From: Candidatus Tectimicrobiota bacterium
GTDB lineage: Bacteria; UBA8248
Length of the DNA stretch: 7,753 nt
Direction: 5' to 3'
Assembly: GCA_016184445.1 (NCBI GenBank)
Contig: JACPCT010000095.1
Span: 1-7,753 of the forward strand
Shown here in pieces: positions 1 through 7,671 of the stretch. Each line of letters starts with the position of its first letter. Position 1 is the stretch's first letter. The notes below the pieces were generated by a model that did not search any database, was not told where the DNA came from, and was given only the letters and a program-made list of their open reading frames with translations. A program made the translations under genes and the position numbers.

Positions 1-803
1 AGCTCGGAGGCGGGGTCGGGGATGCCGGCCAGGGCCTCCTGGTCGGCCCGCCCCAGGGGGCGGACGGCGTCGTAGAAGCCCGGCACCCGCACCCGCCCGT
101 CCGGCCCGCGCAGGGCCTGGACGGCCTGCATGAGCCGCCAGAAGGGGCTCTCGACGGCGCCGCCGTAGCTCCCGGAGTGGAGGTCCTTCCCCGCCCCGCG
201 CGCGATCAATTCCAGGTACAGGAGCCCCCGGCAGCCCAGCGCCAGGGTGGGGCGGCGGGAGGGGTGGAGGCTCCCGTCCGAGGAGCAGGCGATGTCGGCC
301 CCGAGGAGGGCGCGGTGCTGGAGGACGAACTCGCGGAGGTGGGTGGAGCCCATCTCCTCCTCCCCCTCGATGAGGAACTTGACGGTGACGGGGAGGGGCG
401 TGCCGGTGGCCTTGAAGGCCTCGAGCGCCTTGAGCTGGGCGAAGTGCTGCCCCTTGTTGTCCCCGGCTCCCCGGGCGTAGAGGCGGCCCTCGCGCACCTG
501 GGGCTCGAAGGGGGGGGAGCTCCAGCCCTCGCCTGCCTCCGCCGGCTGGACGTCGTAGTGGCCGTACACCAGGAGCACGGGGGCGCCCGCCGGGCCCCTC
601 GCCTCCCCGTAGACCACCGGGTGGCCCTCCGTGGGGAGGATCTGGGCCTCGGCCCCCGCCTCCCTCATGAGCCCGGCCAGGTGCCCGGCGGCCTCGCGGA
701 CCCCCACGTTCAGGGTGCTGATGGAGGGCAGGCGGAGGTACTCGGTGAGCTGGCGCAGGTGCGCCTCGCGGCGGGAGCGCAGGTGCTCGATGACGGCGGA
801 CAT
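1..803 (-). CDS. M20-family metallopeptidase (dipeptidase type), C-terminus cut off by the window edge
   Basis: Zinc-dependent exopeptidase of the M20 (carboxypeptidase G2 / carnosinase-like) family, probably cytoplasmic and cleaving dipeptides or related amides. I translated the minus strand from ATG at 803-801, which is preceded by a good ribosome site (GGGAGGTGG at 806-814). This gives 267 codons before the sequence runs out in frame. The metal and catalytic motifs are all present in family order: His82 and Asp84 in GHYDVQP, Asp115 in GAGDNKGQ (bridging metal ligand), the Glu cluster in EGEEEMGS (146-153, general base and metal ligand), Asp176 in SSDG, and His209 in DLHSG at the start of the lid/dimerisation domain. 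Family members are about 450 residues, so roughly the last 190, including the final metal-binding His, lie outside. It is transcribed divergently from the hydrolase at 923. The family call is firm; the exact substrate is not. Confidence 0.93.
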   Translation of the reverse strand, partial: MSAVIEHLRSRREAHLRQLTEYLRLPSISTLNVGVREAAGHLAGLMREAGAEAQILPTEGHPVVYGEARGPAGAPVLLVYGHYDVQPAEAGEGWSSPPFEPQVREGRLYARGAGDNKGQHFAQLKALEAFKATGTPLPVTVKFLIEGEEEMGSTHLREFVLQHRALLGADIACSSDGSLHPSRRPTLALGCRGLLYLELIARGAGKDLHSGSYGGAVESPFWRLMQAVQALRGPDGRVRVPGFYDAVRPLGRADQEALAGIPDPASE

Positions 804-837
804 GGCCACCTCCCAGGAGGCCCCCCGGCGGGAGCCG

Positions 838-866
838 TTGCCGAAACAGATGGGTCCGATTATGCT
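838..866 (+). promoter_or_regulatory. Putative sigma-70-type promoter for the hydrolase gene
   Basis: TTGCCG (838-843) and TATGCT (861-866) are separated by 17 bp and each match the consensus at four of six positions. They lie about 57 bp upstream of the TTG start at 923, in the only A/T-richer patch of this divergent intergenic region. On the other strand the same patch reads CATAAT (863-858), a five-of-six -10 match that could serve the minus-strand peptidase, but I found no convincing -35 for it. Confidence 0.4.
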
Positions 867-909
867 CCCAGGCGGCGCGCCTTGAGAAGAAGGGGGCGCG
901 GCCGCCTCC

Positions 910-915
910 AAGGAG
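910..915 (+). promoter_or_regulatory. Ribosome binding site that fixes a TTG start
   Basis: AAGGAG sits 7 nt upstream of TTG at 923-925. No ATG or GTG in this frame has a comparable site nearby, and starting here keeps a complete signal-peptide-like N-terminus. TTG is therefore the likely start. Confidence 0.7.
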
Positions 916-922
916 AACGGAC

Positions 923-1948
923 TTGACCATCCGCGACGCCCTGGCCCGGGCCGCCCCGCCCCTCCGGCGCGTGGGGCGCGCCCTCCCGCCGCGGCGGGTG
1001 CTCCTCCTCGCGATGCTGGCGTTCTTCGGCGCGAGCTGCGTCCGCCCCCTGCCCCTGGGGCTCCAGCCGCCGGGGCCGGCCGCCTACGGCGTCGCGGAAG
1101 AGGAGCTGGCCCTCCCCGCCAGCGTGCCGGGAAGCCACATGGAGGGTTACCTCCTCCGCCCGGAGGTGCCCGATGGGACGAGGATTCCCTGCGCCGTCCT
1201 CCTCCACGGGAAGGGCGGCTACTGGCGGGCCTACACCCGCTACGGGCGGGAGCTGGCCGCGCGGGGCATCGCCGCGCTGGTGCTCAACTACTACTCCGTC
1301 CATCAGGTGGACCTCGAGGGCTGGAAGACGCCCTTCACCGAGCGGAAGGAGAGCTTCGAGGCCCAGAACGAGGACATCGTCCGCGCCACGGCCCGCTTCG
1401 CCCAGGGCCCCCTCTGCGCGGGGGGCAAGGTGGCGGTCGTGGGCTTCTCCCTGGGGGCGGACAAGGCCATCCGGGCCGCCGCGGCGCTGCCCGAGGTGGC
1501 GGCCGTGGCCGCCTACTACGGGCCCTACGACTACGTCTCCTTCATCCACGTCCGGGTGAACGCCATCGTCCTCGCCCTGGCCTCGGAGGACCTCCTCCGC
1601 TGGAAGAAGTACCTCGAGGAGGCGAGCCCCATCCGCCTCGTCCCGAAGATCCGCGCCCCGGTCTTCCTCCTGCACGGGGTGGAGGACGCCGTCATCCCCG
1701 TCGAGCAGAGCCTCCAGATGACCGAGGCCCTGCGGCGGCGCGGGGGGAAATTCCGCATCCACTTCTACGAGGGCGCGGGGCACAACTTCGTCCTCCGCCG
1801 GGGGCCCTCCGAGGTCCGGGACGACTCGGTCCGCCGGGTCATCGCCTTCCTCCAGGAGCACCTGCCCGCCGAGGGGAGGGCGCCCGCCGCGGAGGCCCGC
1901 AAGGAGGGCGGCGCCCCGTCCTCTCCCCCGCCCGGGGCGGGCGGATGA
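923..1948 (+). CDS. Dienelactone-hydrolase-like alpha/beta hydrolase, putative lipoprotein
   Basis: An alpha/beta-hydrolase-fold esterase of 341 residues, closest in pattern to the dienelactone hydrolase family. The catalytic triad is visible: nucleophile Ser176 in GFSLG (DLH proper has Cys here), Asp255 in HGVEDAVIP and His287 in GAGHNF. HGKGG at 95-99 is the oxyanion loop. The N-terminus has basic residues, then a hydrophobic stretch (about 26-37) and FGASC with Cys39. This suggests an exported lipoprotein, although Gly at the -3 position of the lipobox is atypical, so plain secretion or a membrane anchor is possible. The last 25 or so residues are a low-complexity Pro/Ala/Gly tail outside the fold. 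The gene stands alone, with its own promoter-like sequence and a hairpin after the stop. The fold and catalytic class are secure; the substrate (ester or lactone) cannot be read from sequence. Confidence 0.88.
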   Translation: MTIRDALARAAPPLRRVGRALPPRRVLLLAMLAFFGASCVRPLPLGLQPPGPAAYGVAEEELALPASVPGSHMEGYLLRPEVPDGTRIPCAVLLHGKGGYWRAYTRYGRELAARGIAALVLNYYSVHQVDLEGWKTPFTERKESFEAQNEDIVRATARFAQGPLCAGGKVAVVGFSLGADKAIRAAAALPEVAAVAAYYGPYDYVSFIHVRVNAIVLALASEDLLRWKKYLEEASPIRLVPKIRAPVFLLHGVEDAVIPVEQSLQMTEALRRRGGKFRIHFYEGAGHNFVLRRGPSEVRDDSVRRVIAFLQEHLPAEGRAPAAEARKEGGAPSSPPPGAGG

Positions 1949-1972
1949 AGCGCCCCAGCCAACCCTCCCGGC

Positions 1973-1989
1973 GGCCCACATGCTGGGCC
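1973..1989 (+). terminator. Possible terminator hairpin after the hydrolase
   Basis: GGCCCA (1973-1978) pairs perfectly with TGGGCC (1984-1989) across a 5-nt loop, 24 nt past the stop codon. The following TGTGTT is only weakly T-rich, so this may be a Rho-assisted or leaky terminator, or chance in GC-rich DNA. Confidence 0.35.
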
Positions 1990-2017
1990 TGTGTTCCGCC
2001 CGCTGGCCCGGGGAGGT

Positions 2018-2045
2018 TTGCCCCGCACCTCCCTTCCGGTAAAAT
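2018..2045 (+). promoter_or_regulatory. Putative promoter of the reductase-crotonase-mutase operon
   Basis: TTGCCC (2018-2023) and TAAAAT (2040-2045, five of six matches to the -10 consensus) are 16 bp apart. They lie about 70 bp upstream of the reductase ATG. The leader behind it can fold a stem, GCCCCTG (2050-2056) with CAGGGGC (2079-2085), of unknown significance. Confidence 0.4.
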
Positions 2046-2114
2046 CCTTGCCCCTGCCGGACGGCCCTCCAGAAAGGCCAGGGGCGCGGCACCGGTTCCA
2101 GCATGAGGGCATGA

Positions 2115-3062
2115 ATGCTCGACGCCGCTACCGCTCAGGACCTGCGCCGCAAGCACTACAACGCCACGCTGGCCGGGGTGCGGAAGGCCCATGACACCCT
2201 GTGGTGCTTCCGGGTGAGGCCCGATTTCCCCGTCCCGGATTTCCAGCCCGGCCAGTACACCACCCTCGGCCTGGGCCTCTGGGAACCCCGCCACTCCGGG
2301 GCGTTCCCCGAGGCGGACCTGGACGAGAAGAAGGTCCGCCGCCTGGGCCGGAGGGCCTACTCCGTCTCCCATCCCGTGATGCTCAACCCGGGGAACGGCC
2401 ACCTGGCGCCCAAATCGCTGGACTACCTCGAGTTCTACATCGTCATGGTGGCGGGCGGCGAGGGCAAGCCCGCCCCCCTCCTCACCCCCCGGCTCTTCCT
2501 CCTCGGCGAGGGCGACCGCCTCTACATGGGGGAGAAGTTCACCGGCGAGTACACCCTCGATTCCATGGAGGACATCCGCCGCCGCGACGACGCCCTGGTC
2601 GTCTTCGCGGGAACGGGCACCGGCGAGGGCCCCCACAACTTCATGATCTGGGAGCTCCTGCGCTCGGGCTTCAAGGGCCGCATCGCCTCCATCGTCTGCG
2701 TCCGCTACCGCGGCGACCTCGCCTACGAGGAGATCTACCGGAACCTCGAGAAGAAATACCCCAACCTCTCCTACCACGCCCTCACCACCCGCGAGGCCGA
2801 CACCATCCACCACAAGGTCTACGTCCAGGACTACATCGTCTCCGGAAAATTCGAGGACGAGATCGGCCGGCGGATGGACCCCGCGAACACGCACCTCTTC
2901 CTGTGCGGCAACCCCGCCATGATCGGCGCCCCCAAGATCCGCGACGGCCAGAAGATCTGGCCCGCCGGGAAGAAGGGGGTCATCCAGATCATGGAGGAGC
3001 GCGGCTTCCGGATGGACTGGGGCAAGGCGCGCGGCAACATCCACTCCGAAAAGTACTGGTAG
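2115..3062 (+). CDS. Ferredoxin/flavodoxin-NADP(+) reductase, Fpr-like, with an enlarged FAD domain
   Basis: A flavoenzyme that moves electrons between NADP(H) and ferredoxin or flavodoxin in the cytoplasm. Its 315 residues follow the plan of E. coli Fpr: an FAD barrel with RAYS at 80-83 (the RxYS flavin motif), an NADP-binding domain beginning AGTGTGEGP (165-173), LFLCGNPAMI (261-270), and a C-terminus ending HSEKYW. A terminal aromatic residue after E-x-Y matches Fpr's ending and normally stacks on the flavin. It is about 60 residues longer than Fpr, mainly in the FAD domain around 53-78 and 88-105. The start is ATG at 2115, with GAGGG at 2105-2109, 5 nt upstream. The crotonase gene follows after 12 bp. 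The ferredoxin it serves is not encoded here; the AOR-family enzyme at 5588 is a plausible user of the same ferredoxin pool. Family call strong, physiological direction unknown. Confidence 0.9.
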   Translation: MLDAATAQDLRRKHYNATLAGVRKAHDTLWCFRVRPDFPVPDFQPGQYTTLGLGLWEPRHSGAFPEADLDEKKVRRLGRRAYSVSHPVMLNPGNGHLAPKSLDYLEFYIVMVAGGEGKPAPLLTPRLFLLGEGDRLYMGEKFTGEYTLDSMEDIRRRDDALVVFAGTGTGEGPHNFMIWELLRSGFKGRIASIVCVRYRGDLAYEEIYRNLEKKYPNLSYHALTTREADTIHHKVYVQDYIVSGKFEDEIGRRMDPANTHLFLCGNPAMIGAPKIRDGQKIWPAGKKGVIQIMEERGFRMDWGKARGNIHSEKYW

Positions 3063-3074
3063 GGGGCCCCGCCC

Positions 3075-3854
3075 GTGGCCGGCCTCCTCTGCGAGCGCGA
3101 GGGGGGCACCGCCCTCCTCCGGCTCAACCGCCCCGCCGCCCGCAACGCCGTGAACGCGGAGATCATGGCGGCGCTCGAGGAGGAGGTGGAGCGCCTCGCC
3201 CGCGACCCGGACCTCCGGGCCGTCCTGCTGACCGGATCGGGCGGGGAGGCCTTCTGCGCCGGGGGCGACCTCAAGTGGCTCCAGTCCTTCGCCTCCGCCG
3301 AGGAGGGGATGGCCGTGAACGGCCGCATGAAGGGCATCCTATCCCGGCTGGCCGCGCTCCCCGTCCCCGTCATCGCCGTCCTGAACGGCTACGCCCTGGG
3401 CGGGGGCACCGAGATCGCCCTGGCGTGCGACATCCGTGTCATGGAAGAGCACGCCTTCCTCAGCTTCCGGCAGGCCCGCATCGGGGTGATGACGGGCTGG
3501 GGCGGCGGGGCGAGGCTGCTGCGCCTGGTGGGCCACGGGCGCGCCCTGGAGCTCCTCGCCACCAGCCGCGAGGTCGGGGCCCGAGAGGCCCTGGCCATGG
3601 GGCTGGCGAACGCGGCCGCCCCCCGGGGCGGCGGGCTGGAGGAGGGGCTGCGCCTCGCCGCCGAGATCGCCAAGGGCGCCCCGCTCGCCATCCGCGCCAT
3701 CAAACGGTTCCTGGCCGCGGCCGCGGAGCTCCCGCTGAAGGAGGCCCTGGAGATGGAGGGCGCCCTCTTCCGGCCCCTCTGGGCCTCCGGGGATCACCAC
3801 GAGGGCGTCCGCGCCTTCATCGAGAAGCGCGGGCCCGCCTTCAAGGGAAGCTAG
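3075..3854 (+). CDS. Enoyl-CoA hydratase/isomerase (crotonase) family protein, possibly an acyl-CoA decarboxylase
   Basis: A crotonase-fold enzyme of 259 residues acting on a CoA thioester. The oxyanion-hole motifs are intact: AFCAGGDL (59-66) and GYALGGGTEIAL (105-116), in which Glu113 matches the first catalytic Glu of hydratases (Glu144 in rat). Where the second catalytic Glu (rat Glu164, in the Q-P-E motif) is expected, this protein has Arg135 (FRQARIG), so classical water addition is doubtful. The following TGWGGGARL resembles the SWGG-x-x-RL stretch of ethylmalonyl/methylmalonyl-CoA decarboxylases of the same fold, as I remember them. GTG at 3075 is the start, with AGGGGG at 3061-3066 and an 8-nt spacer, just 12 bp after the reductase stop. 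Together with the mutase 20 bp downstream, decarboxylation of a malonyl-type CoA ester is a reasonable hypothesis. Hydratase or isomerase activity remains possible. Confidence 0.88.
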   Translation: MAGLLCEREGGTALLRLNRPAARNAVNAEIMAALEEEVERLARDPDLRAVLLTGSGGEAFCAGGDLKWLQSFASAEEGMAVNGRMKGILSRLAALPVPVIAVLNGYALGGGTEIALACDIRVMEEHAFLSFRQARIGVMTGWGGGARLLRLVGHGRALELLATSREVGAREALAMGLANAAAPRGGGLEEGLRLAAEIAKGAPLAIRAIKRFLAAAAELPLKEALEMEGALFRPLWASGDHHEGVRAFIEKRGPAFKGS

Positions 3855-3874
3855 CCCGCCGGAGGAAGCGAGAG

Positions 3875-5470
<1,596 letters not shown>

Positions 5471-5483
5471 GCCCTCCCGGCGG

Positions 5484-5513
5484 TTGCCCGGCCCTCCCAA
5501 AATGCGAAATAAT
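5484..5513 (+). promoter_or_regulatory. Putative promoter upstream of the AOR-family gene
   Basis: TTGCCC (5484-5489) and AATAAT (5508-5513, five of six to the -10 consensus) are 18 bp apart. They sit in an A-rich patch that stands out between the mutase stop (5470) and the AOR start (5588). This suggests the AOR gene can be transcribed independently of the upstream operon. Confidence 0.4.
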
Positions 5514-5537
5514 GGACCGGTTGCGCCCCCCGTAGGG

Positions 5538-5556
5538 CCTCCCTCCGGAGGTTTTT
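5538..5556 (+). terminator. Small hairpin plus T5 tract: terminator or attenuator between mutase and AOR genes
   Basis: CCTCC (5538-5542) pairs with GGAGG (5547-5551) across a 4-nt loop and is followed at once by TTTTT (5552-5556). The stem is only 5 bp, so it is weak, but a T run of this length is rare in this DNA. It could end the upstream operon. It also lies downstream of the putative AOR promoter, so it could attenuate that transcript. Confidence 0.35.
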
Positions 5557-5570
5557 GAGCCCCATTTCGC

Positions 5571-5577
5571 AGGAGGT
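5571..5577 (+). promoter_or_regulatory. Ribosome binding site that decides the AOR start
   Basis: AGGAGGT lies 10 nt upstream of ATG at 5588. The frame is open further upstream to TTG at 5555, but that codon falls on the T run of the hairpin with GGAGG only 3 nt away, and GTG at 5576 overlaps the ribosome site itself. ATG 5588 is the best start. Confidence 0.7.
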
Positions 5578-5587
5578 GCCAGGCGGC

Positions 5588-7456
5588 ATGTGGACCGAAT
5601 CGAAAAGCCCCAAGAAGGCGCCCACGGACTACAAGTACCGCAGCGCCACGGTGGACCTCGCCTCGGGCAAGATCACTGTCGAGGAGAAGCCCGTCCGTGA
5701 CATGGAAGACTTCCTCGGGGGCATCGGGCGGGTCTTCAAGGTGCTCTCCCGCTACGACGTGCCCGACCCCTACGCCCCCTCGGCCCCCCTCGTCCTGGAG
5801 CTCGGCTGCTTCACCGGCGGCCTCGTGATGACCGGCCTGCGGGCCTTCTTCGGGGGCTACAGCCCCCTGAAGAGCACCCGCAAGGGCGCCCCCTCGGCCA
5901 TGTGGTCGGCGGGCTCGGACAAGTTCGGCGTCAAGATGGCCTGCGCCGGGATGGACGAGGTCCTCTTCCTCGGCCGCAGCCCCAGGCCCGTCATGCTCGT
6001 GGTCCGGAGCGAGGCGCCGGGCGGCCCGCCCGCCCTCGCGCTCGCGGACGCGGCCTCCCTCCCCGGGAAGGACACCCACGAGAAGATCATGTCCCTCAAG
6101 GGCCGCTACGCCGACGCCCACTTCGCCGTCATCGGCCCCCCGGGCGAGAACTGGAAGACGAACCGCATGGCCGGCATCGCCCTGAGCTCCTCCAACCAGC
6201 TCGAATCGGGCGACTGCAAGCCCCGCTTCTGCGGCCGGGGCGGCTTCGGCGGCGTCATGGGGAGCAAGAACCTCATCGCCGTCGTCGCCCAGGCGCCGGA
6301 CGACAAGACCGCCGTCTCCGAGGTGGTCAAGGAGGCGAACAAGGTCATCGCCCGGGGCGCGGGCTCCAAGAACTACCGCGACGCCTACAAGGGCGAGGGC
6401 GGGGGCGGCACCTGGCGCAACATCGCGGGCCTCCACCCCCTGGGCTGCCTGCCCGAGCGGAACTTCTGGGCCCCGGGCAACACGGACGCCGCGAAGCTCT
6501 ACCGCTCCTCCTTCGAGAAGCCCTACGTCGTCAAGGACGAGTCCTGCTTCAAGTGCGGCATCGCCTGCCACAAGAACATCTACGACCGCCCCGCGGGCGA
6601 GGCCGCCGAGGGGCGCAAGGCCAAGAAGGGCCGCTTCCGCGTCAAGTTCGACTACGAGCCCCTCGACCTCCTGACCGCCAACTGCGGGGTCTACGGCGCC
6701 GAGGAGTCCCTCGAGCTCGTGGAACTGGGGGACCAGCTGGGCTACGACGCCATCAGCCTGGGCGCCACCCTGAGCTACGCCATGGAGTGGAACGAGCGCC
6801 ACCCCGGGAAGCCCGTGCTGGAGGGCCTCCGCTACGGCGACGCCAGGAAGATGATGGCGCTCATGCGGAAGGCCGCCGCCGGCCAGTGCGAGGAGCTCGG
6901 CCAGGGCTGCATGCGCCTCGCCCTCCAGTGCGGCGACCTCTCCTTCGCCATGCAGGGCAAGGGGCTCGAATACCCCGCCTACCTCCCCGAGACCAACCCC
7001 GGCTACCCCTGGGCGCTGGCGGGCGGCCACATGAGCATGCGCACCTTCCTCCTCCTCATCCTCGACGGCCAGAAGACCGACATGGACTACTGGGAGCGCG
7101 CCGTCATGAACGGCATCTACTACACCCGCGACGATATGATCGGCACCTGCAAGTTCGCGGGCGTGCCCGACAAGAACGTGGTGGACTCCATCAACGACAT
7201 GTACGGCCTCTCGGCGGCCGACGAGGACGTGAAGGGGGCCATCCGCCGCACCTACCTCAGGGGCCGCCTCCTCGAGAAGAAGGTCGGGTACACCGACGAG
7301 GAGTACGACATCCCCGCCCGGGTGTACGAGAAGAAGAACACCAACGTGAAGATGCCCTCCTTCATCACCCGCGAGTTCATGGCCGAGCTCAAGAAGAGGG
7401 TCGAGCGCAACTGGGACGATCTCACGGAGAAAGAGGGCATTCAGATCCCCGCCTAA
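5588..7456 (+). CDS. Aldehyde ferredoxin oxidoreductase (AOR) family tungsten/molybdopterin enzyme, atypical subgroup
   Basis: A 622-residue member of the AOR family, whose enzymes carry a bis-tungstopterin and a [4Fe-4S] cluster and interconvert carboxylic acids and aldehydes, or reduce aromatic CoA esters (BamB), usually with ferredoxin. Domain 1 begins with the usual VDLASGKITVE (22-32) and FLGG (42-45). The middle has IGPPGEN (182-188) and CGRGGFGGVMGSKNL (215-229). The cluster ligands are Cys320, Cys323 and Cys327 (CxxCxxxC) plus Cys521 in DMIGTCKF, the pattern of Pyrococcus furiosus AOR. DYEPL with Glu357 and GGHMS with His481 match that enzyme's active-site Glu313 and His448. Oddities: the first domain has GCFTGGLVMTG where GPLTG is usual, and the block before the His reads PGYPWALAGGHMSMRT instead of the common YATSPRG-x-H pattern. 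No signal peptide, so cytoplasmic. It follows the mutase gene after 117 bp. Family secure; whether it oxidises an aldehyde or does something else is unknown. Confidence 0.9.
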   Translation: MWTESKSPKKAPTDYKYRSATVDLASGKITVEEKPVRDMEDFLGGIGRVFKVLSRYDVPDPYAPSAPLVLELGCFTGGLVMTGLRAFFGGYSPLKSTRKGAPSAMWSAGSDKFGVKMACAGMDEVLFLGRSPRPVMLVVRSEAPGGPPALALADAASLPGKDTHEKIMSLKGRYADAHFAVIGPPGENWKTNRMAGIALSSSNQLESGDCKPRFCGRGGFGGVMGSKNLIAVVAQAPDDKTAVSEVVKEANKVIARGAGSKNYRDAYKGEGGGGTWRNIAGLHPLGCLPERNFWAPGNTDAAKLYRSSFEKPYVVKDESCFKCGIACHKNIYDRPAGEAAEGRKAKKGRFRVKFDYEPLDLLTANCGVYGAEESLELVELGDQLGYDAISLGATLSYAMEWNERHPGKPVLEGLRYGDARKMMALMRKAAAGQCEELGQGCMRLALQCGDLSFAMQGKGLEYPAYLPETNPGYPWALAGGHMSMRTFLLLILDGQKTDMDYWERAVMNGIYYTRDDMIGTCKFAGVPDKNVVDSINDMYGLSAADEDVKGAIRRTYLRGRLLEKKVGYTDEEYDIPARVYEKKNTNVKMPSFITREFMAELKKRVERNWDDLTEKEGIQIPA

Positions 7457-7485
7457 GCCGGTTTCATCCGAGCATCGCAGGCATC

Positions 7486-7521
7486 ACCCGCCCCACCCCG
7501 GGAAACCAAGGCGGGGCGGGT
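7486..7521 (+). terminator. Hairpin terminator after the AOR-family gene
   Basis: ACCCGCCCC (7486-7494) pairs over 9 bp without mismatch with GGGGCGGGT (7513-7521), leaving an 18-nt loop. It begins 29 nt after the TAA stop. The tail TTTCGCCTGTCT is only moderately T-rich. Confidence 0.6.
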
Positions 7522-7544
7522 TTCGCCTGTCTATAAAAACCTGC

Positions 7545-7561
7545 GGAATAGCCGCTATTCC
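7545..7561. repeat. Short perfect inverted repeat
   Basis: GGAATAG (7545-7551) and CTATTCC (7555-7561) form a 7-bp stem with a 3-nt loop. It could be a second terminator-like structure or the edge of the repeat cluster that follows; its function is unknown. Confidence 0.45.
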
Positions 7562-7603
7562 CCCGCATTATCCCGGACCCTCCCCGCTGGCTCTACAAAA
7601 GAC

Positions 7604-7671
7604 GTAGGGGCGAACCTCGTGTTCGCCCATTTCCCCAAATCCAACGGGGCGATCACAAGGATCGCCCCTAC
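7604..7671. repeat. Two-hairpin intergenic repeat element with inverted ends (REP/MITE-like)
   Basis: A 68-bp element bounded by GTAGGGGCGA (7604-7613) and its exact inverse complement TCGCCCCTAC (7662-7671). Inside are two perfect hairpins, each with a 5-nt loop: GGGCGAAC/GTTCGCCC (7608-7615 with 7621-7628, 8 bp) and GGGGCGATC/GATCGCCCC (7646-7654 with 7660-7668, 9 bp). Similar GTAGGGGCGA-type repeats are scattered between genes in many uncultured bacterial genomes, to my recollection. No open reading frame with credible coding character overlaps it. Confidence 0.65.

Noticed and set aside
177..926. A plus-strand open frame over the peptidase region
   Set aside because: The minus strand encodes an M20 peptidase with every expected metal-binding motif, so the plus-strand frame is a shadow.
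860..3044. Long minus-strand open frames opposite the hydrolase and the reductase
   Set aside because: They lie opposite genes with clear catalytic motifs, have low-complexity Pro/Gly/Arg-rich translations and show no recognisable domain; they are by-products of GC-rich codon use.
2201..3874. Upstream extension of the mutase frame through the reductase and crotonase genes
   Set aside because: The frame is open but the translation is Arg/Pro/Gly-rich and overlaps two well-supported genes. The family homology begins just after the ATG at 3875, which has its own ribosome site.
5471..5587. Cobalamin riboswitch near the B12-dependent mutase
   Set aside because: The gap is too short and holds no B12-box-like sequence; the 166-bp gap before the operon (1949-2114) shows none either.
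7604..7671. CRISPR-like repeat unit
   Set aside because: There are only two related hairpins, they differ in sequence, there is no regular spacer, and no cas gene is nearby.
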